From the NCBI GenBank assembly GCA_012931725.1, contig CM022946.1, forward strand, positions 81,195,952 to 81,259,951: DNA of 64,000 bases. Direction: 5' to 3'. Shown here piece after piece: positions 44,658-56,125 of the stretch. Positions within the stretch are counted from its first letter, which is position 1; each line of letters starts with the position of its first letter. The position numbers and the translations under genes are program-made. The notes under the pieces are model-generated. The model did not search any database, was not told where the DNA came from, and was given only the letters and a program-made list of their open reading frames with translations. The stretch is from Litsea cubeba (taxonomy: Eukaryota; Streptophyta; Magnoliopsida; Laurales; Lauraceae).

Positions 44658-46693
44658 TCACTGAGAGTGAATTTTCCTTACCCCCTTTGAAGTCTCTGGA
44701 AGGGATGTTTTTGTTACCTCCAGTGAAGCGGTAGAGGAAGCCTCTGCCTTTTCTTTGACCTCTAGTTTTGGCTGGGTCTTCTCTTGCCGTTTGAGCTTGA
44801 GGAGATGTTTCCTAGCCTGCCTTCGCTGTTGAGCTGTAGGCTTTATTTTCACGACCTCCCAATTTTCATCTTCCAGGAGATCGGGATGTACCCATATCGG
44901 TTGTCCGTCTGGTGTCGGGTAAGGAACCAGTTTCTCGGACGTTTCGATTGAGTTTATCACCTTGAAGGAAGTAGTGATCTTCTTCGGTGAATTTGATGTT
45001 TGTCCACATGTCACCATGTTGACGGAGGCAGACCCATAGTTTTTGTCAAAGGTGATGACTCCGTTTTTCCACATCTCATTTATTTTCTCTCTCACAACGA
45101 AGCATTGATTGAGAGGATGCGAGATCATCTGGTGGTATGGACAGTACCGAGGATCGTTGGTTTTGCCAACATCACCCGGTCTCTTTGGTTCAGGCAAGGT
45201 GAGCTTGCCGTTTGCCACAAGAGCCCCGAAGATTTCATCAACATCTTCGTCAAACGGGTATTTCTTCTCTACTCGTTCTTTGAAAGCGTCTGAGAGTTCA
45301 GGTCTCTTACCAACAGCTTTGTTTTCAGCTTTCTTTGGTGGCTGAGGAGCTGACTTGGTCTGCACATTGAGGACCTCTTTCTTCTTTGGTTTAGAGGTTG
45401 CAATGGCGGTTGGTTCTTTTCTTGATGATTTCTGACTGTTGAGGTCTTTAATCACCGTTTCAGCTTCCATGGAAGCTTCTAGGAGTTCTCCCAGGTTTTT
45501 TGATTTGTTGCCGATGATCATGGAGCGGATTCTGGCTCTCATGTTGTTTCGGCAGATGTCGACTAGCGACGCTTGTGGCAATACATCAGAGCATTTGTAT
45601 GCCATTGCTTTCCACTTGTGAATGAAGTCATATGTTGATTCATTCTCCCCCTGTTTTAGGCTGCACAGCTGAGCCATAGTAGCGGGGTGATCCTCACCTT
45701 TGAAGTGAGTCAGGAAGCGTGTCTCTAGCATGGCCCAATTTTGGATTGAGTCCTCCGGCAGAGTGGAGTACCAATCGAAGGCCGTACCTTTTAGGGTACT
45801 TGCAAAGAGGCGGATCTTGAGTGCATCTTGATCCGCGATAGCTCCCGTCAGGATCTTGAAGTGGATGACGTGCTGTCTGGCTGATCCTTTCCCCGTATAT
45901 GTTTGGAGAGTAGGATGCTTGAATTTGGTGGGGAACGGGACCGAGTCCATCCATAAGGGATATGGTGGCTTGATCCCATGCTCCTTGAGTATATCCTCTT
46001 CTTTTGCTTTTGCGAGGATACCGTCTACGTCCTTTTTGGTAAGGGCGCGTGACTCATTTTCTTCTCTATTTACCTCGTCGTCTTGATGATTCGGAGGAGG
46101 TTCATTGTTCGCCTGATTTTGGTAGGCGAGGAGAAGGTTTTCCATCAGAGTTTCAATCCTCTGCTGGCCCTGTTCCAACTGCTGGATGCGGGTGATCGCA
46201 TCTTCTGGAGGTGGATTGCGGGGTGGTGGCTCAGAATTCGTAGCCAAGACATTCATCCTTCGTGATTCGAACGAAGAAACTGTCCTGGTGACCGAGCTGG
46301 GGCTCATTCTTTTTGAAGAAGAGCTTGAGGAAGGATCACTCTGCTGTCCTTTGCTTGAAGGAGCAGGGGATTCTTCTGAATGTCTTCTTGTCCTGGAGAC
46401 GCTGCGGGTCATCGGACGTCGGACATGGATTTTTGTTGCTGATTTTTGGCGTCTTCTGGTTTTTCCAACCATATGGACGGCAGCAACTTGGTTGGGTCTT
46501 TCTTTTTCGACCCATTTAGGAGAGACTTGAAGTGTGGGAGGCTGGGTCCTTTGCTTCTCTAGTCTCTTTTGTCTATACGACGCGCGGCGGCGTATACGAC
46601 GAGCAATTTGAGCTTCGGTCAGCTCTGACTGGGCTTTGACGATGAAGGATGTGCTCCCTCGGGCGCAGCAGCCGAGCCTGTCTTCTTTGTAGC
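44658..46693 (-). pseudogene. Tat copy 1 gag, N-terminus cut by copy 2
   Basis: From an internal ATG at 46472 the frame encodes 604 residues: a basic, Ser-rich N-part (RRRQKSATK, SSSSSSKRMS), a retrotransposon gag domain (FKHPTLQTYTGKGSARQH, TAFDWYSTLPEDSIQNW, LCSLKQGENESTYDFIHKWK) and a Tat-type Cys/His motif (CPYHQMISHPLNQC). The frame stays open from 46472 up to the LTR of copy 2 at 46693, about 73 more codons of basic sequence, so the true start is missing and copy 2 inserted within gag. It ends at a stop at 44658 without reaching protease. Confidence 0.88.
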
Positions 46694-49049
46694 TGATGGA
46701 CCGCGCTCCTGCTTGGTTCTACCGAGGTCGGCGGACGTGGGAGTCCGTCGGGTCCGACCCTTTCGTAACCGAGGGGCAGGGGCGTGCATCAACATTTCTT
46801 TTTTTGTGGGTGTGCCAGATTTTCTATTTTACTTGGAATTGCAAGTGGTGATCCGGGGATCAACCTTCGCAAGTAAAAAGGAAATCAACTTCTTTCAAGT
46901 TTTCCATTGCACATATATTTAAGAAAAGAGACATTTTTCTTAGTTTGCCGTGAAAGGCGATTTTTTTGGCATTTATAGCCGATTTTGGCGTTTATAGCTG
47001 ATTTTTGGCGTTTATAGCCGATTTTGGCGTTTATAGCCGATTTACAATCCTTATCAATAATGAAAGACAAGAATTGTGATTTTTGTCTCTTTTAAAAAAA
47101 TACAAACTACAATGAAAAGCAAGAAAAGGAGGATCTAACTACTCAGGAGATTGTGGGGGACTCGTTTAGATTGACGGTCGCAAGCCATATGTGGGCTTCG
47201 CCATCATCCATGCAGATGAGACAGAGGATGCTATTTGATTCGCTTGGCTTGGCTATGACCTCGGGTTTTTAGAAGACAAAGATCAAAGGAAGATCCTATG
47301 TCCAATAAAAAACCGAGTAGACGGGCTGAAAAGCCATATCTAAGCCATTGGAGGCAGGAGGAGAAGGCAAGGACCTTGGGGGGGGGGGTACCCCCCAAGG
47401 GACTTTTGTCACCTTGTTGTGGTGGCCGGTGTAGAATTTCCGCAGAGTTTTCTCTCTTTTTTCCTTTTTCTGGATTTATGTCTGTGTGCTTGTGCTTTTT
47501 TCTCTGATTTTTCTGATGCTCTCTGATGTCCTTTCTTCTTGGAGAGCCCTCCTATTTATAGGCTTTTAGGTAGCCTTTTAGGTGGGTTTATGGGCTTTTA
47601 TTGTCATTAAGCCACATAATGGGAGGAGTTACAAAATTGAATTGTTTATTTTGTAACTCCTTTTTCTTGGCTTCTGATTGGCCGGAGGAGATTGAGGGCA
47701 TTTAATCGCCTTTAATCGCCATGATGGGAGGAGTTTCATGGGTTAAATGCCATGAATCTCTTGACTTGTAACTCCCGAATGCTTGCTTCTGATTGGGGCC
47801 GTCCAAAGAAATGGATTAATGACTGTAATAAAGCTAGTCAATTAATCGCATTAAGTGGTCGCCCGAGCAGCTGAAGAGTCGCGGGCCGTGCCACGTCTTT
47901 TGGAATTCTTCTGTCGATGATCATTGATGGATCTTCATGTAGATCGACATCAGATGACCATGTAATTTCAGGTGTTTGTTGCCAACAGCGGGTCGGTGCC
48001 ATCTGTCCTGTCGATTTCTCGATCGGTCGGGTGGAAAGCACACTTTTTTTGGTTGACCGGTGACGATCAATACTGTCTTAGATACTTTTGATGATTTACC
48101 CGTGTTTTGGACGGATGTCAGAGGACTTGTGTCTCAAAAGCATGAATTTTGGAAAGTACCAGAGGCTGGGCCCTTCGAATCGCGAAAAAAACGGCGAAAA
48201 CCGGGGTTTCCGGGGCTTTCCCGGCGACCCCGGGGTCCAAGGTCGCCGGCGACCCTTGCCCAGGGTCGGGGTCGCAGGGGCCTGCGACCCTGGCCCAGGG
48301 TCGCAGGCCCCTGCGACCCTGGGGGGGTTTTCCCCCTTTCGAGTCCCGTTTTGCGTCCGTTTTTGCTTTTTTCTGATTCTTTTTTCTTCTGTACTTTTCC
48401 TTGACATTTTGACCATTTATTGGCCTGATTTCTTTGTAGGAAACCTGATGAGAATCCTTGCATTTTATTTTGCAAAGTTTCCAATTTCCTGAGAAAGCCG
48501 AAGACTTTGTCGCGCAGAGTTGCCGATTTCCCGTCAGAAGCTGAAACTGGGTCAAACGATGTCGGAATGACCTGAAATTTGGTGTGAAGTCTCCTGAGCA
48601 ATAAATAAGACCAACCATAGGCTTTTGTTTGAGTTTTGAAGCCGTTTGGGGTCCTATCACCTGTAGACTTGCTTTTTGTCGCGATGAAGATGTCGCGGTT
48701 TGATGTGCGGTCAACCGATGTCCGATTGACTTGAAATTTGACAGGGAACCTATTGGGGTCATTTTAAGATGATCCATAGGCTCTGTCTTGGAAACCATGG
48801 TCCCGGAGAGCTTTGTCGCCGAGAGCTCCTTTTCGGCTGTCGAAGAAGCGAAGTTAGGCCAAATGATTTTGAAATGGCCCGAAACTTCTTGTGTACTCCT
48901 CTTTTGGCTGTCTGGAAGAATCTTGCAGTTTTTGTTTGATTCTGACAAGATTTGATTTTTGGAAGCAGCATTGCCTATTTATGGCAGGTTGCGACTTCAT
49001 GTAGCTCTTTGGATCTTGAAAAGGCAAAGTGACATTTTTGGTGTCAACA
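46694..49049 (-). repeat. Tat copy 2 3' LTR (2356 bp)
   Basis: Same ends as copy 1 (TGATGG...TCAACA). TATA core at 47553-47560 (minus). The GC-rich palindromic cluster (48241-48320) has two long hairpins (arms 48269-48278/48281-48290 and 48297-48307/48310-48320) where copy 1 has one. No gene within it. Confidence 0.87.
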
Positions 49050-49063
49050 AATGCCCCCTCGAG
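49050..49063 (-). other. Tat copy 2 polypurine tract
   Basis: Same sequence and place as 33946-33959. Confidence 0.8.
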
Positions 49064-50240
49064 GTACAGCGGCGAGTTGCTTAACTTTTGTAGTCGATGT
49101 GCCTCGAAGAGATTTTTGAAGGAGAGCCTGTGACTTGACCAAGAGTCTTTGAGCAATCTTTCTTTTTGGTATTTGTAGCCTTTCGAGCTTCCAGGGGAAT
49201 TTTATGGTAGTGAAAGGGATCACGTACCATCTCGAGGCAAAGTTTTGAAGATGACATCAGGGATGTGGATTTGGGTTTTGACCTTGTGACCTAACAGGCT
49301 ATATGTGGCAGGTTAGGGGGTCGGGTTTGGTTTTGATCGTGTGACCCAACAAGCTGTATGTGGAATGTTGGGGGATCAATTTTGGTTTTGATCTTGTGAC
49401 CTAACAGGCTGTATGTGGCAAGTTAGGGGATCAGGTTTTGGTTTTGGTTTTGGTCTTGTGACCTAACAGGCTGTATGTGGCAAGTTAGGGGACCAGGATT
49501 TGGTTTGATTTTTGTGGAATGTCAATTTCAAGATTTTGGCTCAATTTGGTAGATGAGGCTGGATGGTTTGGTTTTTGGAAGCTCATGGGGCTTGGAATTT
49601 TCTTTTGTATGGTCCAATCAACTCAAAAGAGGCATGGAACCATTTTTGTATGCTCTTGGTAAGAGGGATTTCTCTTTGACTAAAAGCCCAAAATTTATTT
49701 CTTCTTTTTTTTTTTGTGTGCCTAGGTGGTCAAACCTGGCTCATATGGGCTAACCCATGGGACCTTAAGCTTTTGAAATGGCTTAGATCTCATATGGTGT
49801 CATTTTTGTAAAGAATATCCAAAAATATCTCATTTGGATAGAGAATATCTAAGAATATCTTTACTTGGAGAAAATCTCTCATGATCCCTTTATTTTGGGA
49901 TAGAATATCTCAAGATATCTTTCTTTTGGGAAAGAATCCGTCATAGATTGATTTTTGGGAGAAAATCTCTCAAGATCCCTTTATTTTGGGATAGGATATC
50001 TCAAGATATCTTTCTTTTGGGAAAGAATCTATCTAATCTCTTTCTTTTGGTAAGGTTACTAATTAGTAACACTTACCTTTTTCTTCTTTCCTTCTTTGGT
50101 TTGCTCTCCTCTATAAAAGCAAAGAGAAGGTTGGATCTCTTGCTCTTATTACTTTCTTTTGCAATAATCTCAAGAGGGCTTCAAGACCAAGAGCTTTTCT
50201 TCTTCAAGATCTTCAAGACTTTTCTTCTTCTTCTCCATCA
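49064..50240. repeat. Tat copy 2 non-coding region with hairpin arrays and PMD promoter
   Basis: Equivalent of 33960-35215: the GTGACC hairpin array (about 49275-49500), the A/T-rich hairpin repeat with fewer units than copy 1 (49815-50040), and TATAAAAG at 50112-50119. No gene. Confidence 0.75.
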
Positions 50241-50513
50241 ATGGCTTCAAGTAAGTTCTTCTTTTTCAAGAAAACTCCATTGTAGGAAAAAAAAGTTCTT
50301 TCTCCTTTTTTTTTGTTTCTTTCTTTTTCTTTTCTTCTCTTTCTCTTTTTTTTTTCTTTTCCACGTGTTTTCCCCCTTTTTTTTTTTTACACGTGTTTTT
50401 TTTTTCTTTCTTTTTTTTTCATGTCTGTTTTTTTTTTTTTTTTTTGTGTGGGCCGTACGGACAGATCCGTACGGATCTGGCCGTACGGCCACGGCCTGTG
50501 GGCCAGCCCTCTC

Positions 50514-50547
<34 letters not shown>

Positions 50548-50616
50548 CCTTTTTTTTTTTGAGAGAGTTTCTTTTCTTTCCTTTTTTGTTTTCTTTCCCC
50601 TCTTTTTTTTGAGAAG

Positions 50617-50667
<51 letters not shown>

Positions 50668-50883
50668 CGCAAATCTAGATGTTCATGCATGCCTTTAATT
50701 TGTAAATTAAATTTGTAGAAGTTTTCGCAAATTTGGGAACTTGGAGCTCGCAGTGATGTTGAGCCCTTCCTGATTTTGCGGAGACTTTTAGGTTTCGAAA
50801 GTTTGGAGTTTCGGAGCTCGCAGCGATGTTGAGCCCATCTTCAAGCTTTCTATTTCTTTCGGGATAGTTCCTTTTCTTCGGAA

Positions 50884-50888
50884 TTGCC
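50884..50888. repeat. LARD target site duplication, left
   Basis: TTGCC, exact match to 58081-58085. Confidence 0.95.
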
Positions 50889-52842
50889 TGTAAGTCCTTG
50901 GGATCCTAACCCTAGAGGGGGGGTGAATAGGGTGAGCTACACTTAATGACTAATTATGACCAATTTTAACTTCTTTAATTTAACTAGTCACTTGTGATGA
51001 TTAACATACATAATGCGGAAGCTAAACAACATAATCACCACATAGCACACACCACAACACAATATTTATAGTGGTTCGGCCAACGTGCCTACATCCACTA
51101 CCGGCTTGTGTTCCTCACACCCCACCGGATTTCCACTATGTATGCTTTTCAATAGGCTAAGCAATAACCTTTACAACTATGCTTTTCTAGGCTAAGCAAT
51201 AACCTCTTACAATATGCTTTTCAAGGCTAAGCAATAACCTCTTACAATATGCTTTTCAAGGCTAAGCAATAACCTCTTCAACCAAAAGGTTGGTTATCTC
51301 TCTAAGTAGTGTCTATAATACACTTGATGGAGATTACATTTTGGCTCAAATAAATTGCCTCTTAAATAGGCGGATATAAAAGTGAAAAACTAATTCATGC
51401 AAACACTATATGAATGCAAAGATGTATGTTCAAAGTGTATGCATGATGTCCTCAATCAATTTGAAAATAAAAGCTCATAAATGTATGCCAAAGGCTTTTG
51501 AAAGTTTTAGCTTAAAACATTTATGATTGAGGAAATGCTAATCACATGTTAAAGGTAACTTGTAAAAGACATACCTAAGTATTCTACACAAGTTATGAAA
51601 GTTAAAGAACAAAACATGTGATGCATAAGGATTTCAATCAAATTAACAATGAAGCTTAATGATTGTATGCTAAAAGCATTTTTAAAGTGTAAAACACAAA
51701 TATAGATTTGATTGAAATTAAGGGTCAAAACACATGTATTTAAAAAAGACAACTTGAAAATGATTTACCAATCAATGTTTAAACAAGTTGTAAAACTTTA
51801 AAACCAAATACATGTGATTTATAAAGTTGTTGAATCCAAAACATAAGATAGATTTGAAAGTGATTTCCTTATGATGAAAAACAACAACCAAAGATTCAAC
51901 CAAGTATAGGAATCATGTTACATATGATTTCAAAGATGATTCCAAAACATGATTTACTTAGATATACCAATTTAAGTACTACTTGGTTTGAATCAAGGTG
52001 ATGTATCCAAAACAATGAATCAATTCAAAACATAAACATGTTAAGGACACAACAAATCATAGTTTAGCATGCTAACAAAGATCTACCAATAATTAGAACA
52101 AAGCATGAAAACATATGATTAGGAAAAGCAAGCTTACTTAGTGATTTAACTTCATTAATCCCAAGCTTTAGCTTTCCTAATGACCCTTAGTATCCCTTAG
52201 CTCATTCCCCTTTGTTTGGCCTCAAATCACCTCAAGGAGGGCCTAAGAGTTCCCCTTTTAATCAACACTTTTTCAATGGGAATGAACTAGTATTTATACC
52301 CAAAAAGTGGGTTTCTGCGAGTCCCCCGGTCGACCCCATGACAGGCTCCGGTCGACCCCATCCAAACGGTCAGAAAAATGACCGTTGGAGAGCCAACGGC
52401 TCTCTGCCCAGTCGACCCGCAGTGTACGCGGTCGACCGGGATGTGTACTCGGTCGACCGGGTACACTGGGCCCTGGGCCACTTTTCCCATTTTGCATACT
52501 TTTGCAATTTTCAAAGATTTTTGATGTGGGACTTGTTGGGGCCATTAAATCAAGCTTGAAACATGATTTAAATCAATCTAAGTATTTTTTAAAATCATGA
52601 ATCATAAAAGCCACAAATCATTTGAGACTTTAAAACTTAGGCTAAGCTTGATTCTTAAAAACTCTTTTCAAAACTAAATGCATCCAAGTTTTAAAATCAA
52701 AACATGCATGAACCAAGATTTCTAAAAACAATGCATGTGAAAATCAAGATTTCAAGATTTCTAAATCAATGCTCATGTGAAACTCAAATGATGATTTAAA
52801 TGATAATGCATCCATCAAATTGCAAACACAAAATCCCTAACA
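50889..52842 (-). repeat. LARD 3' LTR (left, 1954 bp)
   Basis: TGTAAGTCCTTGGG...CCCTAACA. Contains a four-unit repeat of 35-37 bp (51141-51282), a minus-strand TATA box (52291-52298) and five GGTCGACC-type palindromes (52328-52458). No gene. Confidence 0.95.
52328..52458. repeat. GGTCGACC palindrome cluster in the LARD LTR
   Basis: GGTCGACC at 52328-52335, 52350-52357, 52430-52437 and 52451-52458, and AGTCGACC at 52410-52417. Between them are two further inverted repeats: ACGGTCA/TGACCGT (about 52366-52384) and AGAGCC/GGCTCT. Located just upstream of the minus-strand TATA box. Repeated in the right LTR at 57564-57693. Confidence 0.85.
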
Positions 52843-52856
52843 ATCTCCCCCTTTGC
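52843..52856 (-). other. LARD polypurine tract
   Basis: The minus strand reads GCAAAGGGGGAGAT directly before the TG of the 3' LTR. Similar tracts recur several times in the next 370 bases. Confidence 0.88.
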
Positions 52857-55800
52857 AATTTGATGGCAACTCACTCAACACTGAATTTTCACACTAAGTC
52901 TTCAGCTCCCCCTTAGCTGGACAAGTCTTGAAATCTCTTGGATGCTTCTTTGACTTAGCTTGGGCTCTTGTTCTTTTTCTTCATTCTTGATGCTTGGAGC
53001 TTGATCATTCTTCAAGCTTTCTTTTCTTCTTCAGCCAAGCAACTTCTTTAACTCCCAAGCTTAGTCTTCTTTCAACTCTCCCCCTTTGACCATGCACTCT
53101 CTCTCTTTTTGGCAAGATATGCATCTTCTCCCCCTTTGGAAGATAATACAAAATCTCCCCTTAGATAAATTGACAATATTCTCCCCTTTTGACATCTAGA
53201 ATATTCTCCCCCTTTGACATTAAATTGCAAAGGTACCTACACACATGACATAAGGAAAATACCTTTTAGTAGCACCTGTTAACGAAAGAAATCGAAATGA
53301 AATATATAACAGGTGTCATGTATGGTAGTAGTCTAAGGGTATAAAGCCAATTCAATGGTGAATTTGATCAAAACTAATACTTCCTATGAAGGTTTATACT
53401 CCCCCTCAATCCATTCTCTCCTTTTGTCAAACTTGACAAAGATTTAACTATTTGGTTCAAGAAGAAGATGGTTTTACCAATTGAGGGTAAACTTCAAGGA
53501 AAGGATTAGATTCATTTAACTATAGAGCTCAATATGATCAAATTACCAAGATTAAGAGCAAGGTCATGGAGAAAAGCAACCATGGATACCAATTGGAATA
53601 AAGAATACCAATTGAGATTAAAGGATATGACTATTATCTCAATCACTCTAAAATGGAGTTAAAAAGAATATCATTACTAGGATCAATCCAAATTAGAGCT
53701 ATCCATGATGTAATGGGGTTTATTCAACATAGCATCAATCAATATACCTATGAAAAACATATGCTATGTAAATTTTGAAATTCATTTCATCCAATCAAAA
53801 AATATGACTATTATGTGCACAAGATGAATGAAATGAAGTTCAAACATGAAGCCTACCTCAACCATTAACCAACCAAGATTATTAACTCATAAACATGGTG
53901 GTCATAAGATTTACCTATATGAGCATGAGAGGTGGCAAACATGAAGATTATGATGCTAATGAAATGTGACAAATATAAGGTCAAGCATCATAAAAGAATA
54001 TTCATCACTTTTAATGATATAACTAATGAGCATAGTGATGAACATGAGAAATTGCATATAAAGATATAACTTGGAGATGTATGCAATTTGAAAAGCCATA
54101 TGAACTCAACATGAAGGAAATCCATCTAAAGTAGATGTGCCTATAAGATACAAAGAATGGATTTTGATGAGAGTCTCATATGATCATAAATATGATATTG
54201 AAAAATGCACAAGCAATATTACTATGAAATTATGCATAAATCAATATCACAAACCATCCATCTATAGCAAAGATTATGAAGTACAAAGGATGGATTTGAG
54301 AGTTCTAGTATGGTATCCACAAATGTAACTTAAGAGCACAACCATACATGGAACTATTGACATTTGCATAGAGAGGATCAATTACAATCAAGATCTAACT
54401 CATACCATATCATCAACAAAGAATATAACTATGCATGCACAAGTAGGTATGAAGTTAGAACGATGTCATGGATCGCATATAGATGAAAAAGGATCTCATA
54501 TAAGGTATACCTATGAAGAACAATGGTTTAATTCCAATTCATCTAAAATGATCCATTAATCTATCATGTAAAATCTCCACTCTAGCAAATGTACTAAGCT
54601 TACAATGCAATGGAAAATGGATATGAGGATCATACCAAATGAACTTAGCACACAAAATCACATATGTACTTAAGAAGCTCAAATGATCATGAAACAAAAG
54701 ATTTTACTATAAAGCATAAACAACATCAATTTGCATTAATGAAACGATATACAAAGTTAGGCAAAAACATGCAAATCAAAGACATCATACCCAACCACAC
54801 AAAGTAAGACATAACAAAGTCAATTTGCATTTGAAAGAATGTAACTTTGTTGAGCAAAGATGCAAATTGCTTGTAACATGTATTTCCTTCTAAATGATAA
54901 GATTATAAGCACAAGGAAATAAACTCAAGGAAAATGCTTCTAAAAGTATAACTCATAAAGCTTAGAACATTTTCCAAGTTTTCTTCAAATCACTTCAATA
55001 TTCAAAATACCAAAAATGAATAATTTATCATCAAGCAATTTTGAAAGCCATGAAGAGAACTATTATAAATTTTCAATTTGTATTGTAAATATGATAAAAA
55101 AACACTCATACAAATTGATTTAGAACATATTCAAACTTGATATCAATTGGAAAATGCATTTATCCAAAACACATTCAATTAAAAAATATAACTACAAGGT
55201 TCTTAACCAATTGAATCTCAAGTAACAAAGAATTGAATTTTCATTTCAAAATTCTAACTTAGTAAGCATAGAATGAAAATCAATTTCGATCCTCATCAAA
55301 GAATGTAACAATGAGGCATAAATCATTTTTCAACTTGCATTTTGAATGATATTACTTCTTTGGAGAACATACAAGTTGATCTTTCAAAAACAATAATTTT
55401 CCATTGAAGGTATAACTTAGAAATTATGGAAAATTCAAATTAATTCAAATCATTTATTTTTCTAAAAGATCTTACTATGATATCCAAATAAATGATTTTC
55501 TAACATCAATTGATCATGAAAAAACTAGCTAAGAAAGCTTTTGTAATCACAATCAATTGATGATCATCAAATAGAAATGCACTACACTAGATATAACTAT
55601 ATGAGAACAAAATGCAAATCTATATGAGGATATTGCAATCAAATGATTTTGAAAACCAAGGATATAACTAAGAAAGTTCATGTAGACAAAATCAAATGAT
55701 CACAAAGAAACATTGCATTTTAAGAGATGTGACTATGTAGAAACAAAATGCAAATGTAACATGACCAACAATTAGATATGACTAAGAAGAATAGGTTGGT

Positions 55801-56111
55801 CTAGTGAGGTTCAAGGCCTTAAGGTTAGTCTAATTGTCTACCTTTGAAGATTCACTTAAGGTCTTGACAAGGTTGTCCTTGAGGGTTCACTTTGAGGTCC
55901 CACCAACTCTTGGAGTTTTAACTTGAAAAAGTTTTAGAGTGGTGAGATAGATTCTTAGGGGAAATTAGAGAGCTAGGAAGGAAATTCATTTTCACTCATA
56001 GTGGAAATCATTCTTAAAGATATGCATTAAAACACAACTCTAGGGTTCAAATCTAGATTTAAGCAAATATGGATCAACTCCGGGTGTTTAAGCCCTAAAT
56101 GGAGTAACCTT
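52857..56111. other. LARD internal region, non-coding
   Basis: 3.3 kb, A/T-rich. The first 370 bases hold repeats of CTCCCCCTTTG. From about 53600 to 55780 a loose motif RATATRACTA recurs roughly every 50-150 bases. The longest open stretch (54137-54328, 63 codons) shows no known domain. Confidence 0.8.
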
Positions 56112-56123
56112 GCTCTGATACCA
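56112..56123 (-). other. LARD primer binding site
   Basis: The minus strand reads TGGTATCAGAGC, two bases from the right LTR: initiator tRNA-Met type. Confidence 0.95.
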
Positions 56124-56125
56124 CT

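Larger units (their letters stand above)
31621..46693 (-). mobile_element. Tat copy 1: Tat-like Ty3/gypsy element with antisense PMD gene
   Basis: Minus-oriented gypsy element. From its 3' end: LTR (31621-33945), polypurine tract, hairpin arrays, a plus-strand PMD gene (35216-39964), more hairpin arrays, integrase and additional RNase H (41535-43397), an RT/RNase H remnant, an acidic open frame, and gag, which is cut at 46693 by Tat copy 2. The additional RNase H between RT/RH and integrase and the gag type place it near the plant Tat lineage. Its 5' end, PBS and 5' LTR are not in the window. The left flank TAGGG (31616-31620) is the presumed target duplication. Protease and the RT active site are absent. 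Confidence 0.9.
46694..50888 (-). mobile_element. Tat copy 2, left part (before LARD)
   Basis: Repeats 31621 to about 35950 of copy 1 at high identity: LTR, polypurine tract, hairpin arrays, PMD promoter and exon 1. It resumes at 58081 after the LARD insertion and runs beyond the window end. Same orientation as copy 1. The left flank GTAGC (46689-46693), within gag of copy 1, is the presumed target duplication. Confidence 0.92.

Noticed and set aside
44658..44680. Programmed frameshift or splice donor at the gag end (run of G followed by GTAAGG)
   Set aside because: Protease is missing downstream, so there is no product to judge by; noted only as a possibility in relatives.
54137..54328. 63-codon open frame in the LARD interior
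   Set aside because: Short, A/T-rich, no domain, no homologous frame elsewhere in the window.
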